From: G963665925 sp963678925
GTDB taxonomy: Bacteria; Bacillota; Clostridia; Peptostreptococcales; Acidaminobacteraceae
Assembly (NCBI GenBank): GCA_963678925.1
Contig: OY787533.1
Span: 124,001-188,000 of the forward strand
Length of the DNA stretch: 64,000 nucleotides
Direction: 5' to 3'
This document shows positions 55,767 to 64,000 of this stretch, piece by piece; positions within the stretch are counted from its first letter, which is position 1, and each line of letters opens with the position of its first letter. A program made the position numbers and the translations under genes. The notes below the pieces were generated by a model. That model was not told where the DNA came from, searched no databases, and saw only the letters and a program-made list of their open reading frames with translations.

Positions 55767-57872
55767 TCATTCTTGTCCTGCTAAAGGCACGTGTGTTAAC
55801 GCCATATCTGAAGCGTCCAAATAGAAGAAAGCTTTTCGGTCACCCGTATGGTTAAGGGCATCGTCAAGAAATGGATCAAAATCATAGCTCTTGCCATCAA
55901 TTTTCATGGTCGTCCACACATAAAGCGAACCATATGACTCCATAAGCTCATGCTCAAGCTTTCCATGCTTGAATTCGGCAGTGTAGCCCATCTTGTACAT
56001 CAAATGTGCGAACAGCTCCTGATAGCCAAAATAGCTCGTACGTCCTTCAAGTATCCCTAAATGCGCTTGATTGCTTGCAACCAGAGCGTCAATAGCAAAT
56101 GCTTCTACCGGGTCCACTTGTTTGATAATCCAGTCGTATGCGGCTTCCATTTTTTGATAACGTGACATTTCGGGCGTGATGATTTCAGCGAGCACAGAAT
56201 CCATAAAAGTCATTTCTTTTCCGCCATCAAAATAATAGGTTCCCTGCCCCGTTGGCAGTTCATAATCTATAATTCCTGAATATATGATCCCGTCAGGATA
56301 ATGAACATAGCCCTGTCCACCGCTATACATATCTTCCAAAACAAATGTACCAACAGTCAATTCGCTCAAGTACATGCGGGCACCCTCTGTTTCTATCTCC
56401 ATAACTGGCGGTTTCTTTAAGAAGTACTGGGTTTTAATGCTATGGTCCTTTGAATAGTTATCATTGTATACGATGTGCGTTATGCCCTCCTCTGCCATTT
56501 TGCCTGAAATCGGATACCAGACGCGCAGGGGATACCCGGTTTCATCTTGTCCTTCAAAACCATTTATGACAGTGCCATCCTCCAGAGTCTGACTATAGAC
56601 ACGGAGTATCGGCTGACCATTATAGCCTTCATATAGACTCAAGTCCACAAGCTTGTCATTTGCATCATAGACATATTCAATGCCGCTTCGCTCTCCAAGG
56701 GCATTATACTCCGCCCTGCTTCTTCTGCCATCTGCATAATACATTTCGACAAGTCCCGCAGGATACCCGTTTGCTACCGCACTGTAATAATATACAGCAC
56801 TTCCATTCTTGTAATATAATGGACCGATTTCTCCCTTATAACGCGTGAAGTTTGTAATGTATATCAAATCGTCCTGCTGTGTAAACCATTCTCCGGTCTT
56901 GTAGCCAGCCTCCATTAACCCAACTTCCCAACCATTGTCACCCATGCGCAGTGTTTCACCCTCTGGTTTTCCTTGGGCATTAAAAGTACCATAGGTTTTG
57001 ACACCCTCTATGGTTTTCATCTTTTTTGAAAGCAGTGCAGACTTTTTCTGATTGAATTCGGTCGTTTTCTCAGCTATGGTTTGTTCGTAAGCTGATTTTG
57101 TCTGCATTTCAGGAAGCATGCCTTCAATTTCCCCTTCAATTTGAACAGCACGGTTAAGCAGCACACCAACCTCTTCCGCATTATCTTCAATCAGGCTATG
57201 GTAGTAGCTTTCAAACTGCTGCTGTCTCTGCATGGTAACTCTTTGATCCCAGTACTGTCCCAGCTCATCGAAGTAGACTAGGTCTTCAAAAAACTCTAGA
57301 AACTGACTGGCTACCGACAGGTCTTCAAGCCTGTAATCATAGGCAGGAACTTCAATGCGCAGAGCCTCCTCATTATAGTTGACTTCCCACTTGAACGCCC
57401 TGATTGCCGTATCGGTCAGTGGAATATAAGTTATATGGTTATAGATTGCCGGGGACAAACCATCCAGTTCTGTCGCAATCCTGTGCAGTTCAATATAAAC
57501 CTTGTTATTTGATGGCGCGAGTTTCACCGCACCCGATACTGGCATATTTTCAGCTGGATACAGGTCATACAGACTGTTCACATAGAGTCTTTCAAGCCAG
57601 AGCTCGTCCTCACCACTGCTTCCCGTATAAAAGTCGATGGTGAGACCAACAGCATACATGAATCCTGTACTGATTGGGACATATATCGTATTGTCAGCAA
57701 TAACAAGTGGATGACTCATTTTAGACTGATCAATCAGAACCTTATTGATGTATACAGGCACATTGACAATCTGACCCTCAAACTGTTCACTGGCATAAGT
57801 CCCAGAGTCAATCAGTCCCATAAAAAGTACAAGCACTGCAATCATTGCTAGAACTCTAAGTTGATTCATCAT
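55767..57872 (-). CDS. secreted 701-residue protein with copper-amine-oxidase-N-like and dead transglutaminase-like domains
   Basis: ATG 57872 follows GGGAGGT. A signal peptide ('VLAMIAVLVLFMGLIDSGTYA') precedes a domain like the copper amine oxidase N-terminal repeat (about 30-180; 'VPVYINKVLIDQSKMSHPLVIADNTIYVPIS' pattern). A helical stretch (about 190-275) leads to MORN/YwqK-like Gly-Tyr-rich repeats (about 280-560; 'GVKTYGTFNAQGKPEGETLR'). The last 110 residues resemble a transglutaminase-like core ('AYDWIIKQ', 'GYTAEF', 'KIDGKSYDFDPFLDD'), but the usual catalytic Cys and His positions hold Tyr ('TSYFGYQEL', 'LYVWTTM'). A surface binding role is likely. Confidence 0.7.
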   Translation of the reverse strand: MMNQLRVLAMIAVLVLFMGLIDSGTYASEQFEGQIVNVPVYINKVLIDQSKMSHPLVIADNTIYVPISTGFMYAVGLTIDFYTGSSGEDELWLERLYVNSLYDLYPAENMPVSGAVKLAPSNNKVYIELHRIATELDGLSPAIYNHITYIPLTDTAIRAFKWEVNYNEEALRIEVPAYDYRLEDLSVASQFLEFFEDLVYFDELGQYWDQRVTMQRQQQFESYYHSLIEDNAEEVGVLLNRAVQIEGEIEGMLPEMQTKSAYEQTIAEKTTEFNQKKSALLSKKMKTIEGVKTYGTFNAQGKPEGETLRMGDNGWEVGLMEAGYKTGEWFTQQDDLIYITNFTRYKGEIGPLYYKNGSAVYYYSAVANGYPAGLVEMYYADGRRSRAEYNALGERSGIEYVYDANDKLVDLSLYEGYNGQPILRVYSQTLEDGTVINGFEGQDETGYPLRVWYPISGKMAEEGITHIVYNDNYSKDHSIKTQYFLKKPPVMEIETEGARMYLSELTVGTFVLEDMYSGGQGYVHYPDGIIYSGIIDYELPTGQGTYYFDGGKEMTFMDSVLAEIITPEMSRYQKMEAAYDWIIKQVDPVEAFAIDALVASNQAHLGILEGRTSYFGYQELFAHLMYKMGYTAEFKHGKLEHELMESYGSLYVWTTMKIDGKSYDFDPFLDDALNHTGDRKAFFYLDASDMALTHVPLAGQE

Positions 57873-58004
57873 ATGCTTACCTCCCTCTTTCGGTATGGTT
57901 ATTTTATACCTATATAGGGGATATTTAAATCATCCTAATACCTTATAACATCAGCTCGATTCGCTAAAAGCTTAAATACGCTAAGTGAAAGAAGGCAAAG
58001 AAAA

Positions 58005-58036
58005 AGTGCACAGACGCTTTTTCGCCCCCATGCACT
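58005..58036 (-). terminator. terminator after the nitroreductase gene
   Basis: AGTGCA (58005-58010) pairs with TGCACT (58031-58036); on the minus strand the second arm runs into TTTTT. Confidence 0.6.
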
Positions 58037-58099
58037 CTTGGAATTATTCAATATATGCTCAAAGTCGACCACTGTTCGTTAACCACATTCCTTCAATTA

Positions 58100-58639
58100 T
58101 TATGACCACGTCTCATAACGCACCATTTCAGCCATAGACTTTCTAGGTCTTTGGCTCGGTGCTTCATCGCCATAGCCTACTGTGATAATACCGCATACAT
58201 ATTTGTCTTCTGGGATGTTCAAAATTTGGCGCACATCTGCTTGGGCAAACCATGCTGTCCAGCAGGTTGAAAGTCCCTGTGTTTCCGCTTCAAGCAAAAT
58301 GTGCTCAATTGCTATTGAAGTATCGCGTATGATTTGCTTGAGTTCAGGCAGGGGGCTGTTTTCATCAAGTTTGACTTCAATCTCCTCACCAATGCGCGAC
58401 CGAATATCCGCAACACATACAATAAATACGGGCGCGGTCTCCATCCACTTCTGGTTGTGATCTGCTGCAGCCAGACGCGCCTTTGTCTCTTCTGACTCAA
58501 CAATAACGAAAGACCAAGGCTGTGTATTGCTCCCCGAAGGCGCGAGTCGAGCACTTTCGAGCATCTGCTCTATTTTTTCACGCTCTACACTCTGATTTTT
58601 GTACTTTCTAACACTTCTTCTCTTTTCTATTGTTTTCAT
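58100..58639 (-). CDS. nitroreductase-family FMN oxidoreductase
   Basis: 179 residues from ATG 58639, with GAGGTG upstream; longer in-frame starts lack a site. 'RRSVRKYKNQSVEREKIEQMLESARLAPSGSNTQPWSF' in the FMN-binding pattern opens the protein, then 'AIEHILLEAETQGLSTCW' and 'GIITVGYGDEAPSQRPRKSMAEMV' near the end are typical. These enzymes use NAD(P)H to reduce nitroaromatics, quinones or flavins. It is 66 nt downstream of the amidohydrolase gene on the same strand and may be co-transcribed. Confidence 0.93.
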   Translation of the reverse strand: MKTIEKRRSVRKYKNQSVEREKIEQMLESARLAPSGSNTQPWSFVIVESEETKARLAAADHNQKWMETAPVFIVCVADIRSRIGEEIEVKLDENSPLPELKQIIRDTSIAIEHILLEAETQGLSTCWTAWFAQADVRQILNIPEDKYVCGIITVGYGDEAPSQRPRKSMAEMVRYETWS

Positions 58640-58705
58640 CTGAACACCTCTTTTTCTAGCTGAAGTAAGGCCTTTCACCAAAGACCCTCAAAGCATCCGC
58701 TTGAC

Positions 58706-60028
58706 TTATAGCACATCTTCACTGATTTCAGCCGTCCAGTCATGCATTAGCTTTGTGGCAATCTGCGTGTACTTATGATTAATATCATCTTCATCAATAT
58801 TGGTCAGCCTTCTATCTTTCATTACCCATTTTCCGTCTATCATGACATGTGCAATCATATCTTCACGCGAATTCATTAGAAGATTGTGAAGTACATTGCT
58901 GAACTGCGGCGTATCAATGAGGGGCTGAATCCTCGGATCACTTTTATCTATGAACATCAAATCAGCCCTGCAACCTTCACGAATGCCCCCTGTTCGGGCA
59001 TTTCTCACGACACCCCTGTGCGCATTTTCAGTAACCATTTTGAAGATATCCTGCGCAGTGTACTCGGAATCAGGATCCTGACCTTTGAGGCTTAAGTATG
59101 TAAGGCGCATGACTTCCCACAAATCCTGATAGATGAAATCCGTTCCCAGCATGACATTTATCTTTTCCTTGAGAAAACTATGGACAGGTGCTTGCCCTGC
59201 ACCACTCCACATGTTGGAAACAGGGCAGTATACTACCGAAGCACCACTTTCAGACAAGCGTTTCACATCACTGTCATTCACATGCACACAGTGGAACAGA
59301 ACCGCCTTATCACTTAAGAGGCCTTCCCGGTGCAGGAGTTCAACGGTGGATAAACCGTAATTTTCATAGACCTGATCCTTTCGCCATTCTGTTTCAAGAC
59401 AATGGGTCATATAGACCGGATTATAGGATGAGTGGATTTTATGAAAGGATCCAAGAGACACTGCGTCAATCGACTCTTCCTCTGGAAAGTGTGTACAGAT
59501 ACCGATTTTGTCAGAAGCCAGATTCTTGGAGCTTGCATAATTATCATAGAGATCAAGAGTCGCTTTCAGTCCGACTTCTTCAAGGTAATCCCTGAGAAAT
59601 CGCTCCGCGTTGTCCGCTTGCCCCGTTTCAACAATATATGTTATGCCCTGTCTGATATATTCAGCATAGGCTTTGAGGCAAAGGATCCTAAATGCCGGCT
59701 GACCGACACTTTCATCAAGGTAGTCAAACAGCCGCTCCTGGAGCTTTCCTTGAAAGGAATCGTTCATCCAGTCTCCAAGAGGCATATCTCTAAAGAGGCC
59801 TCGCGCTAAGGTTCCTGGGTTATGTGTATGGGCATTGACCAGTCCAGGAAGTAAGAAATATGATGCACAGTCAAAAACCGCCTCTTCATTTCCAGTATTG
59901 CCGTTAAAGGAACTGTCACATGAATTTTCACACGGAGTAATTTTTGATATAAGGCCGTTTTCTATTTGAATGTCTCCCTTTTTAAAGCAATAATCGTGGT
60001 CTAAATAGAATGCATTCTTAAGCAGCAC
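58706..60028 (-). CDS. metal-dependent amidohydrolase/deaminase (SsnA/TrzA-type)
   Basis: 440 residues from GTG 60028, with AGGAGG 8 nt upstream. It is an amidohydrolase TIM barrel: the metal ligands are in 'VNAHTHNPGTLARG', 'YMTHCLETEW' and 'LFHCVHVND', with the metal Asp in 'VMLGTDFIYQDLWE'. The C-terminal strand region 'IREGCRADLMFID' is typical of cytosine/guanine deaminases and related hydrolases. The substrate is probably a purine, pyrimidine or related N-heterocycle, but the exact one is not clear. It is followed by a nitroreductase gene and preceded by a MarR gene, all on one strand. Confidence 0.88.
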   Translation of the reverse strand: MLLKNAFYLDHDYCFKKGDIQIENGLISKITPCENSCDSSFNGNTGNEEAVFDCASYFLLPGLVNAHTHNPGTLARGLFRDMPLGDWMNDSFQGKLQERLFDYLDESVGQPAFRILCLKAYAEYIRQGITYIVETGQADNAERFLRDYLEEVGLKATLDLYDNYASSKNLASDKIGICTHFPEEESIDAVSLGSFHKIHSSYNPVYMTHCLETEWRKDQVYENYGLSTVELLHREGLLSDKAVLFHCVHVNDSDVKRLSESGASVVYCPVSNMWSGAGQAPVHSFLKEKINVMLGTDFIYQDLWEVMRLTYLSLKGQDPDSEYTAQDIFKMVTENAHRGVVRNARTGGIREGCRADLMFIDKSDPRIQPLIDTPQFSNVLHNLLMNSREDMIAHVMIDGKWVMKDRRLTNIDEDDINHKYTQIATKLMHDWTAEISEDVL

Positions 60029-60094
60029 ACCATTCCCCTCCTGACTGGTTTATTCTTATGTTTTATTCTTCTATCCTACTCTTGTGTCCTGTGT

Positions 60095-60565
60095 CTACTT
60101 ATCCTGTCCATCGGCCTCAAGTGCCTGAACTTTGTCGATGATTCTGTTCATATAGTTGAACATATTGTCAATTTCATTTTCAGTAAACGCTTCAAAAAGG
60201 TCATTGATGAACTTGGCATCCTTCTCATGACGCTTTGAAAAAACGGCATTCACCTTGTCTGTCAAATATACCCTGGAGATGCGCTTGTCATTTTCATCCT
60301 GCACCAGGTTGACAAAGCCTGCTCGTTGAAGTTTGAGCACGATCTGCTTTATGTTCTGATGCGAAGATCCCATGACACGCGCAAGCTCTTTTATTCCCGG
60401 CGCTTCATCAAATGCCCTTTCCACTGCCGCCAACAGCATCCACTGCTTTGTGGTCAGCTCTTCTTCCCTAAAGGTTCTATCAGAGATGGTCTGGAGCAAA
60501 TTTGCAGCAAAGAAAATCTGTCCAAAAACATCTGCTTTTTTCTTCAATAAACTCATATCTGTCAT
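60095..60565 (-). CDS. MarR-family regulator
   Basis: 156 residues from ATG 60565, with AGGGG upstream. The winged helix reads 'APGIKELARVMGSSHQNIKQIVLKLQRAGFVNLVQDENDKRISRVYLTDK' in the MarR pattern. It is 66 nt upstream of the amidohydrolase gene on the same strand, so it is likely to control that gene, the nitroreductase gene and itself. Confidence 0.9.
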   Translation of the reverse strand: MTDMSLLKKKADVFGQIFFAANLLQTISDRTFREEELTTKQWMLLAAVERAFDEAPGIKELARVMGSSHQNIKQIVLKLQRAGFVNLVQDENDKRISRVYLTDKVNAVFSKRHEKDAKFINDLFEAFTENEIDNMFNYMNRIIDKVQALEADGQDK

Positions 60566-60617
60566 AAGACCCCTACCTTTATCTATATCTCTTATTAGTA
60601 CTCCGCACTTCTATGCC

Positions 60618-61445
60618 TTATAAATATTCTACGCTTTCGACCTTAACCTTAAACCAGTTAAAAGCACCATCATCCAGCTTCCATGTAATCTCCATTTTAG
60701 TGGGGATTTTCACACCACATGCATAGCCTGTTTCAAGGACATTGCCTATACACCAGTAAGCGCGGGGTTTTGCACCTGAATCGTAGTAGCGCTCTGCAAG
60801 ACATCGTACCAGGTTGCCCTCTTCATCCACTTCAAAAATGACTTCACCGCACAACTTACCTATACGCAGTCTTGCCTTTGCCATCCTGTCGTCCATTGCC
60901 TGCCATGATATTCTTGAATCTGTTGCAAATGCAGGATACCATACCATTTCCATCATGAAACGCGCAAGGGCTGACTGATGCAGATACTGACAACTTCTTC
61001 TCTTTGCGACTGGCAAAAGATTATTGAGACGCATTTCAAGCGCAGCTGACCTGTCGTTGAAAAAATCTCTCCCGACGATGCGTATCAGAAAGTGAAACCT
61101 GGTGTTTACCTTCCATACGAAAGAGGGACTGGAAAGACCTACGACCTGCTCTGCGCGAAAGCCCATCCAGTCCTCCTTATCAGGTTTCAAGCGCAATTGC
61201 CCAGACTGCTTGATCAAAGCGATTTTAGGTACGGACTGGCCAATGACACCACTGTTTCTGATCCATCTTGCGATTGGTTTCGGGAGTCCGAACAGGTCAG
61301 CCTCACGTACAATACGCTTTTCCTTATTGCCCTGGCGCTTTAAAATGCTTGAAACTTCTTTGCTACGCACCAAGTCGAACCTTGATTTGTCAATCAGTAG
61401 AATAAACATGAGCATGCTTATTCCAGTTACTATTTTCATCATCAT
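60618..61445 (-). CDS. DUF6544/DUF6920-like protein, 275 residues
   Basis: A single N-terminal helix ('IVTGISMLMFILLI') anchors a soluble domain with 'LFGLPKPIARWIRNSGVIGQSVPKIALIKQSGQLRL' and 'WMGFRAEQVVGLSSPSFVWKV', the pattern of the DUF6544/DUF6920 family of unknown function. 'ARFMMEMVWYPAFATDSRISWQAMDD' also fits it. ATG 61445 has only a weak GGTAG site and starts 13 nt after the GGDEF-EAL gene, so translation may be coupled. Confident as a gene, moderate for the family. Confidence 0.7.
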   Translation of the reverse strand: MMMKIVTGISMLMFILLIDKSRFDLVRSKEVSSILKRQGNKEKRIVREADLFGLPKPIARWIRNSGVIGQSVPKIALIKQSGQLRLKPDKEDWMGFRAEQVVGLSSPSFVWKVNTRFHFLIRIVGRDFFNDRSAALEMRLNNLLPVAKRRSCQYLHQSALARFMMEMVWYPAFATDSRISWQAMDDRMAKARLRIGKLCGEVIFEVDEEGNLVRCLAERYYDSGAKPRAYWCIGNVLETGYACGVKIPTKMEITWKLDDGAFNWFKVKVESVEYL

Positions 61446-61458
61446 TATCTACCAACTT

Positions 61459-63231
61459 TTATACAACTTCAACATTGAGTTTGACGTGCACATCATTTTC
61501 ATAGGTGTTTTTCCATTCAATAAACTTGTCTGCAGGCAGAGGCTTTGAGTAGTAAAAACCCTGAATCATGTCACATCCGAGAACCTTGAGTTTAGAGAGC
61601 TGCTCACTGTTCTCAACACCTTCAGCAATCACTTCAATATCCAGTGCCTTTGCCATATCGATTATGGTGGCTACGATAAAGTAATCTCTGAACTGACTTG
61701 AAATACTTTGAATAAAATCCCTGTCAAGCTTGAGTACCTTGGTAGGCAGCTTCCTCAAGTAGTTGAGTGAAGAATAGCCCGTTCCAAAATCGTCAAGGGC
61801 AATAATAAAACCCATGTCCGACAGGCGCTGCAAAATTCCTACCGCCTTATCTATGTCATTGATGATTGCAGTTTCCGTAATTTCCAGCTGTATGTTCCCA
61901 GGATTGATTTCATACAGGGCCACTTGGCTGATAATATAGTCAACCAAGCCATCATGTAAGAGTCCCTTGCTGGAAAGATTCAGTGAAATAATGTCAATTG
62001 AACTACCTGTTTCTCTCCATCTCTTGATTTGTCCGAAGACTTCATGAATGATCCACCGTTCCAATTCAGTCATAAATCCAATGCTTTCAGCATATGGAAT
62101 AAAATCACAAGGCGGTATGTGACCTAGTGATGGATGTTTCCACCTTATAAGCGCTTCAGCACCTGCAACTCTATTCAGATTGCCACGTATAATCGGATGA
62201 TAGTGCATGGAGAACTCATCGCGCTCAATGGCAAGACGTATCTGATTGGTTATATATGAAAAATAGGTTGCGTATTTTCCCATTTCTTCTGTGAAAAACT
62301 CACATCTGTTCTTACCATTTTTCTTTGCATGAAAGAGCGCAATATCTGCCGCTTTTATGAGGTCTGAAAACGCGGTTCCATGGTCGGGACATTTTGCGAC
62401 ACCAATGCTGATATTAATATGCAGGGTATGTGCCTCCAATTTAGCTGGTGCCTTCATCCGCCTGTATAACAAGTCGAGGTGTTCTACAAGTGAGTGGTCT
62501 TCTGCTATTCTGTCTACGATGACCAAAAACGCATCTCCGCTGAGTCTGGCTATGTAGGCTGTTTCCTTAAAAACATCAAGGAGCCTCTGACCTGTAACAC
62601 GTATGGCTTCATCTCCGATTTCATGTCCAAACGAGTTGTTGATGTGTCCAATGTTATCGATGTCCACGTATAGAAATGCAGCCCAATGAAAGAGACCATT
62701 CTGAAGAGATCCCCATTTCTTTTTTATCCATGATCTCTTCGGCAGACTTGTCATGCTGTCATAAAAAATGTACTTACTCAAATGCATTCTGATTTCATCA
62801 TTCTCTGTAATGTCGGTATGGGTTCCACAAACCGCGGTTATGACGCCTTTTCTTTTAGCCTTTTCAATTCCCCGTGTCAGAATCCAGCGCTCACACTCAA
62901 GAATGATTACCCTGTATACACACTCGAATATTTTTCGCCTGCCTGCCCGAAAAGCCTCAAGGACGCTTATGAAGTGGGGACGGTCTTCTTCGTGTATGAG
63001 CTGAACCCATTCATCAAATGCATATGTTTTGTTCCTGATATACGCATGAAGATGCGTGTCCCTATAAAATTCGATCGTGTATTCATGCTTGTCAAAATTA
63101 AGGTCCCAGATTGCATCGTGCGAAGCGACTGCCATTGATCTGTTCATAAAGTTCTCATCCAAGTAAATATCCTTACCCTCAAACTGCACATCACAAATAC
63201 CAGGTGTTCTCAATCCATCATCGCACTTCAT
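61459..63231 (-). CDS. PAS-GGDEF-EAL protein, probable c-di-GMP phosphodiesterase
   Basis: 590 residues from ATG 63231. A PAS-like domain (about 35-135; 'HDAIWDLNFDKHEYTIEFYRDT') precedes a GGDEF domain whose active site reads 'ARLSGDAFLVIVD' (SGDAF, not GGDEF), so it should not make c-di-GMP. The EAL domain is complete: 'GAEALIRWKHP', 'ISLNLSSKGL', 'LEITETAIIND', 'ALDDFGTGYSSLNYLRKLP', 'LKLDRDFI', 'VIAEGVENSEQL' and 'IQGFYYSKPLP', with the metal and catalytic residues. It should degrade c-di-GMP, possibly tuned by the PAS and degenerate GGDEF domains. Confidence 0.93.
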   Translation of the reverse strand: MKCDDGLRTPGICDVQFEGKDIYLDENFMNRSMAVASHDAIWDLNFDKHEYTIEFYRDTHLHAYIRNKTYAFDEWVQLIHEEDRPHFISVLEAFRAGRRKIFECVYRVIILECERWILTRGIEKAKRKGVITAVCGTHTDITENDEIRMHLSKYIFYDSMTSLPKRSWIKKKWGSLQNGLFHWAAFLYVDIDNIGHINNSFGHEIGDEAIRVTGQRLLDVFKETAYIARLSGDAFLVIVDRIAEDHSLVEHLDLLYRRMKAPAKLEAHTLHINISIGVAKCPDHGTAFSDLIKAADIALFHAKKNGKNRCEFFTEEMGKYATYFSYITNQIRLAIERDEFSMHYHPIIRGNLNRVAGAEALIRWKHPSLGHIPPCDFIPYAESIGFMTELERWIIHEVFGQIKRWRETGSSIDIISLNLSSKGLLHDGLVDYIISQVALYEINPGNIQLEITETAIINDIDKAVGILQRLSDMGFIIALDDFGTGYSSLNYLRKLPTKVLKLDRDFIQSISSQFRDYFIVATIIDMAKALDIEVIAEGVENSEQLSKLKVLGCDMIQGFYYSKPLPADKFIEWKNTYENDVHVKLNVEVV

Positions 63232-63433
63232 CCCGATCTGCCCCCACAAGAACTCACCATTATAGTTTCACCGTCATTAAGCCACCCGTCCTGCAAAACG
63301 CTCTAATCATCAAGACTTGTTTTTCTTTAAATCGACCACATTAGGTAACACACTACCCTTTTACATAACATATTACCTTTTTGCCAATATTCTTGTCAAC
63401 ACCCAATCTCCTATTTATGCATAAATACAAAAC

Positions 63434-63455
63434 AGCATCCAAATATTTGGATGCT
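63434..63455. promoter_or_regulatory. 22-bp perfect palindrome before the last gene
   Basis: AGCATCCAAATATTTGGATGCT is perfectly self-complementary and lies 52 nt before the ATG at 63507. As no gene ends here it is more likely an operator than a terminator. Confidence 0.5.
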
Positions 63456-63506
63456 ATCAGGGTATAAGCTATGAAAATGGTTCTGACTAAAATACCGGAG
63501 GTGTAT

Positions 63507-64000
63507 ATGGAAGATAGAAATCTTGACTTTAGCGAACTGGCAGCCCTGGGAACTGCCTTCATACTCATTTCATCAATAATGTGGGTCCAAGGCTATAACG
63601 CATATATTGACATTGACTTGTTGAAGTATTTCACCATAAATGACTACTTCAATCTTTCCATCAAATCTATCGCGCCATCACTCATTGGCCTGGCATACGG
63701 GGCAACACTAAAAATGCTCTTGAAGGAAGTCAAATCTAGTGCAGAGCCTTCTTCAAAATACAAGCTTGTGTTCACTTTTACTATCCTCAATCTGGTGGGG
63801 GCCGTCTATATATTAGGTTCAACTGGCATAATTAGCAGATCAATCTCACAGCCGCTCATATCGATTTTACTTATTGGCCTTGTCTTCCTATTCGCCACAT
63901 TCGATCTTGGTAGAGCCCTTCCCCTGAAAGTATCCAGCTTAATCCAAGTCATGCTTGCAGTGATTCTATTTGCCTATCCCTTTGGCATGTATGTTGGGCG
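63507..64000 (+). CDS. membrane protein of unknown function, 3' end outside the window
   Basis: ATG 63507 lies 5 nt after GGAGG, and the frame is open to the window end (164 codons). After a polar start ('MEDRNLDFSELAALG') there are four or five hydrophobic helices: 'TAFILISSIMWVQGY', 'SIAPSLIGLAYGA', 'LVFTFTILNLVGAVYILG', 'PLISILLIGLVFLFATF' and 'LIQVMLAVILFAYPFGMY'. No family is recognised from this part. Confidence 0.75.
   Translation, partial: MEDRNLDFSELAALGTAFILISSIMWVQGYNAYIDIDLLKYFTINDYFNLSIKSIAPSLIGLAYGATLKMLLKEVKSSAEPSSKYKLVFTFTILNLVGAVYILGSTGIISRSISQPLISILLIGLVFLFATFDLGRALPLKVSSLIQVMLAVILFAYPFGMYVG

Noticed and set aside
63434..63455. Palindrome as a terminator
   Set aside because: No gene on either strand ends before it within reach, and the stem lacks a clear T-run on the plus strand.
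63353..63568. Minus-strand frame at the right end
   Set aside because: It overlaps the well-supported start of the plus-strand membrane protein and has no ribosome site.

Overview
The window looks like a chromosomal segment of a low-GC, Gram-positive anaerobe of the Clostridia type. The evidence is the AT-rich sequence with strong GGAGG ribosome sites, a very large SLH-domain surface protein, a GHKL/LytTR two-component pair, several c-di-GMP proteins, gram-positive style lipoproteins, guanidine-I (ykkC) and cobalamin riboswitches, and the YfcC, AEC and EFR1 families. The species cannot be named from sequence alone. No rRNA, tRNA or CRISPR array was seen.

Layout. 1-2.6 kb: a partial YfcC permease and an IS110-family element. 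2.6-8 kb: a LysR gene, a MarR-MATE pair with matching palindromic operators, and an AEC transporter-HMG-CoA lyase operon behind a perfect 24-bp palindrome. 8-9.5 kb: a decayed YefM-YoeB module, a dispersed repeat and a recombinase-like fragment. 9.6-17.2 kb: an RND efflux pair, an alpha/beta hydrolase, an EFR1 ferredoxin-flavodoxin and a TetR regulator. 17.4-21.5 kb: two EamA transporters with AraC and LysR regulators. 21.7-26.8 kb: the most interesting locus, with two guanidine-I riboswitches (one reading left into a B3/B4-domain protein plus a radical SAM protein, one reading right into a 57-codon ORF plus a half-size DMT transporter) and, between them, a LysR regulator and a PLP gamma-lyase. 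26.9-32.7 kb: decayed genes (PAS-GGDEF, a BcsB-like fragment, an IS3 end, a PemK-like toxin) around an intact chemoreceptor. 32.7-38.3 kb: a ZIP transporter, then a cobalamin-riboswitch-controlled ABC importer whose binding protein carries an FMN-binding domain, and a MarR-TrmO operon. 38.4-43.7 kb: a split permease, a membrane GGDEF protein, a GNAT fragment and two zinc-ribbon proteins. 44-51.4 kb: the 1544-residue SLH surface protein and a GHKL/LytTR pair. 51.5-64 kb: proteins of unknown function, PilZ, EamA/XRE-cupin, a surface protein with a catalytically dead transglutaminase-like domain, a nitroreductase, an amidohydrolase, a MarR regulator, a GGDEF-EAL protein and a partial membrane protein.

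How it fits together. The 21.7-26.8 kb locus can be read as a canavanine or guanidino-compound module. A gamma-lyase would split canavanine into homoserine and hydroxyguanidine, a stand-alone B3/B4 protein would clear mischarged canavanyl-tRNA, guanidine-class riboswitches would sense the guanidino product, and a small DMT pump would export it. That reading is inference, but each part is visible. The second notable unit is the cobalamin-controlled importer with a predicted covalently flavinylated binding lipoprotein. A third theme is decay: two toxin-antitoxin pairs keep an intact antitoxin while the toxin reading frame carries in-frame stop codons, and a diguanylate cyclase gene and a BcsB-like gene are also interrupted by single stops.
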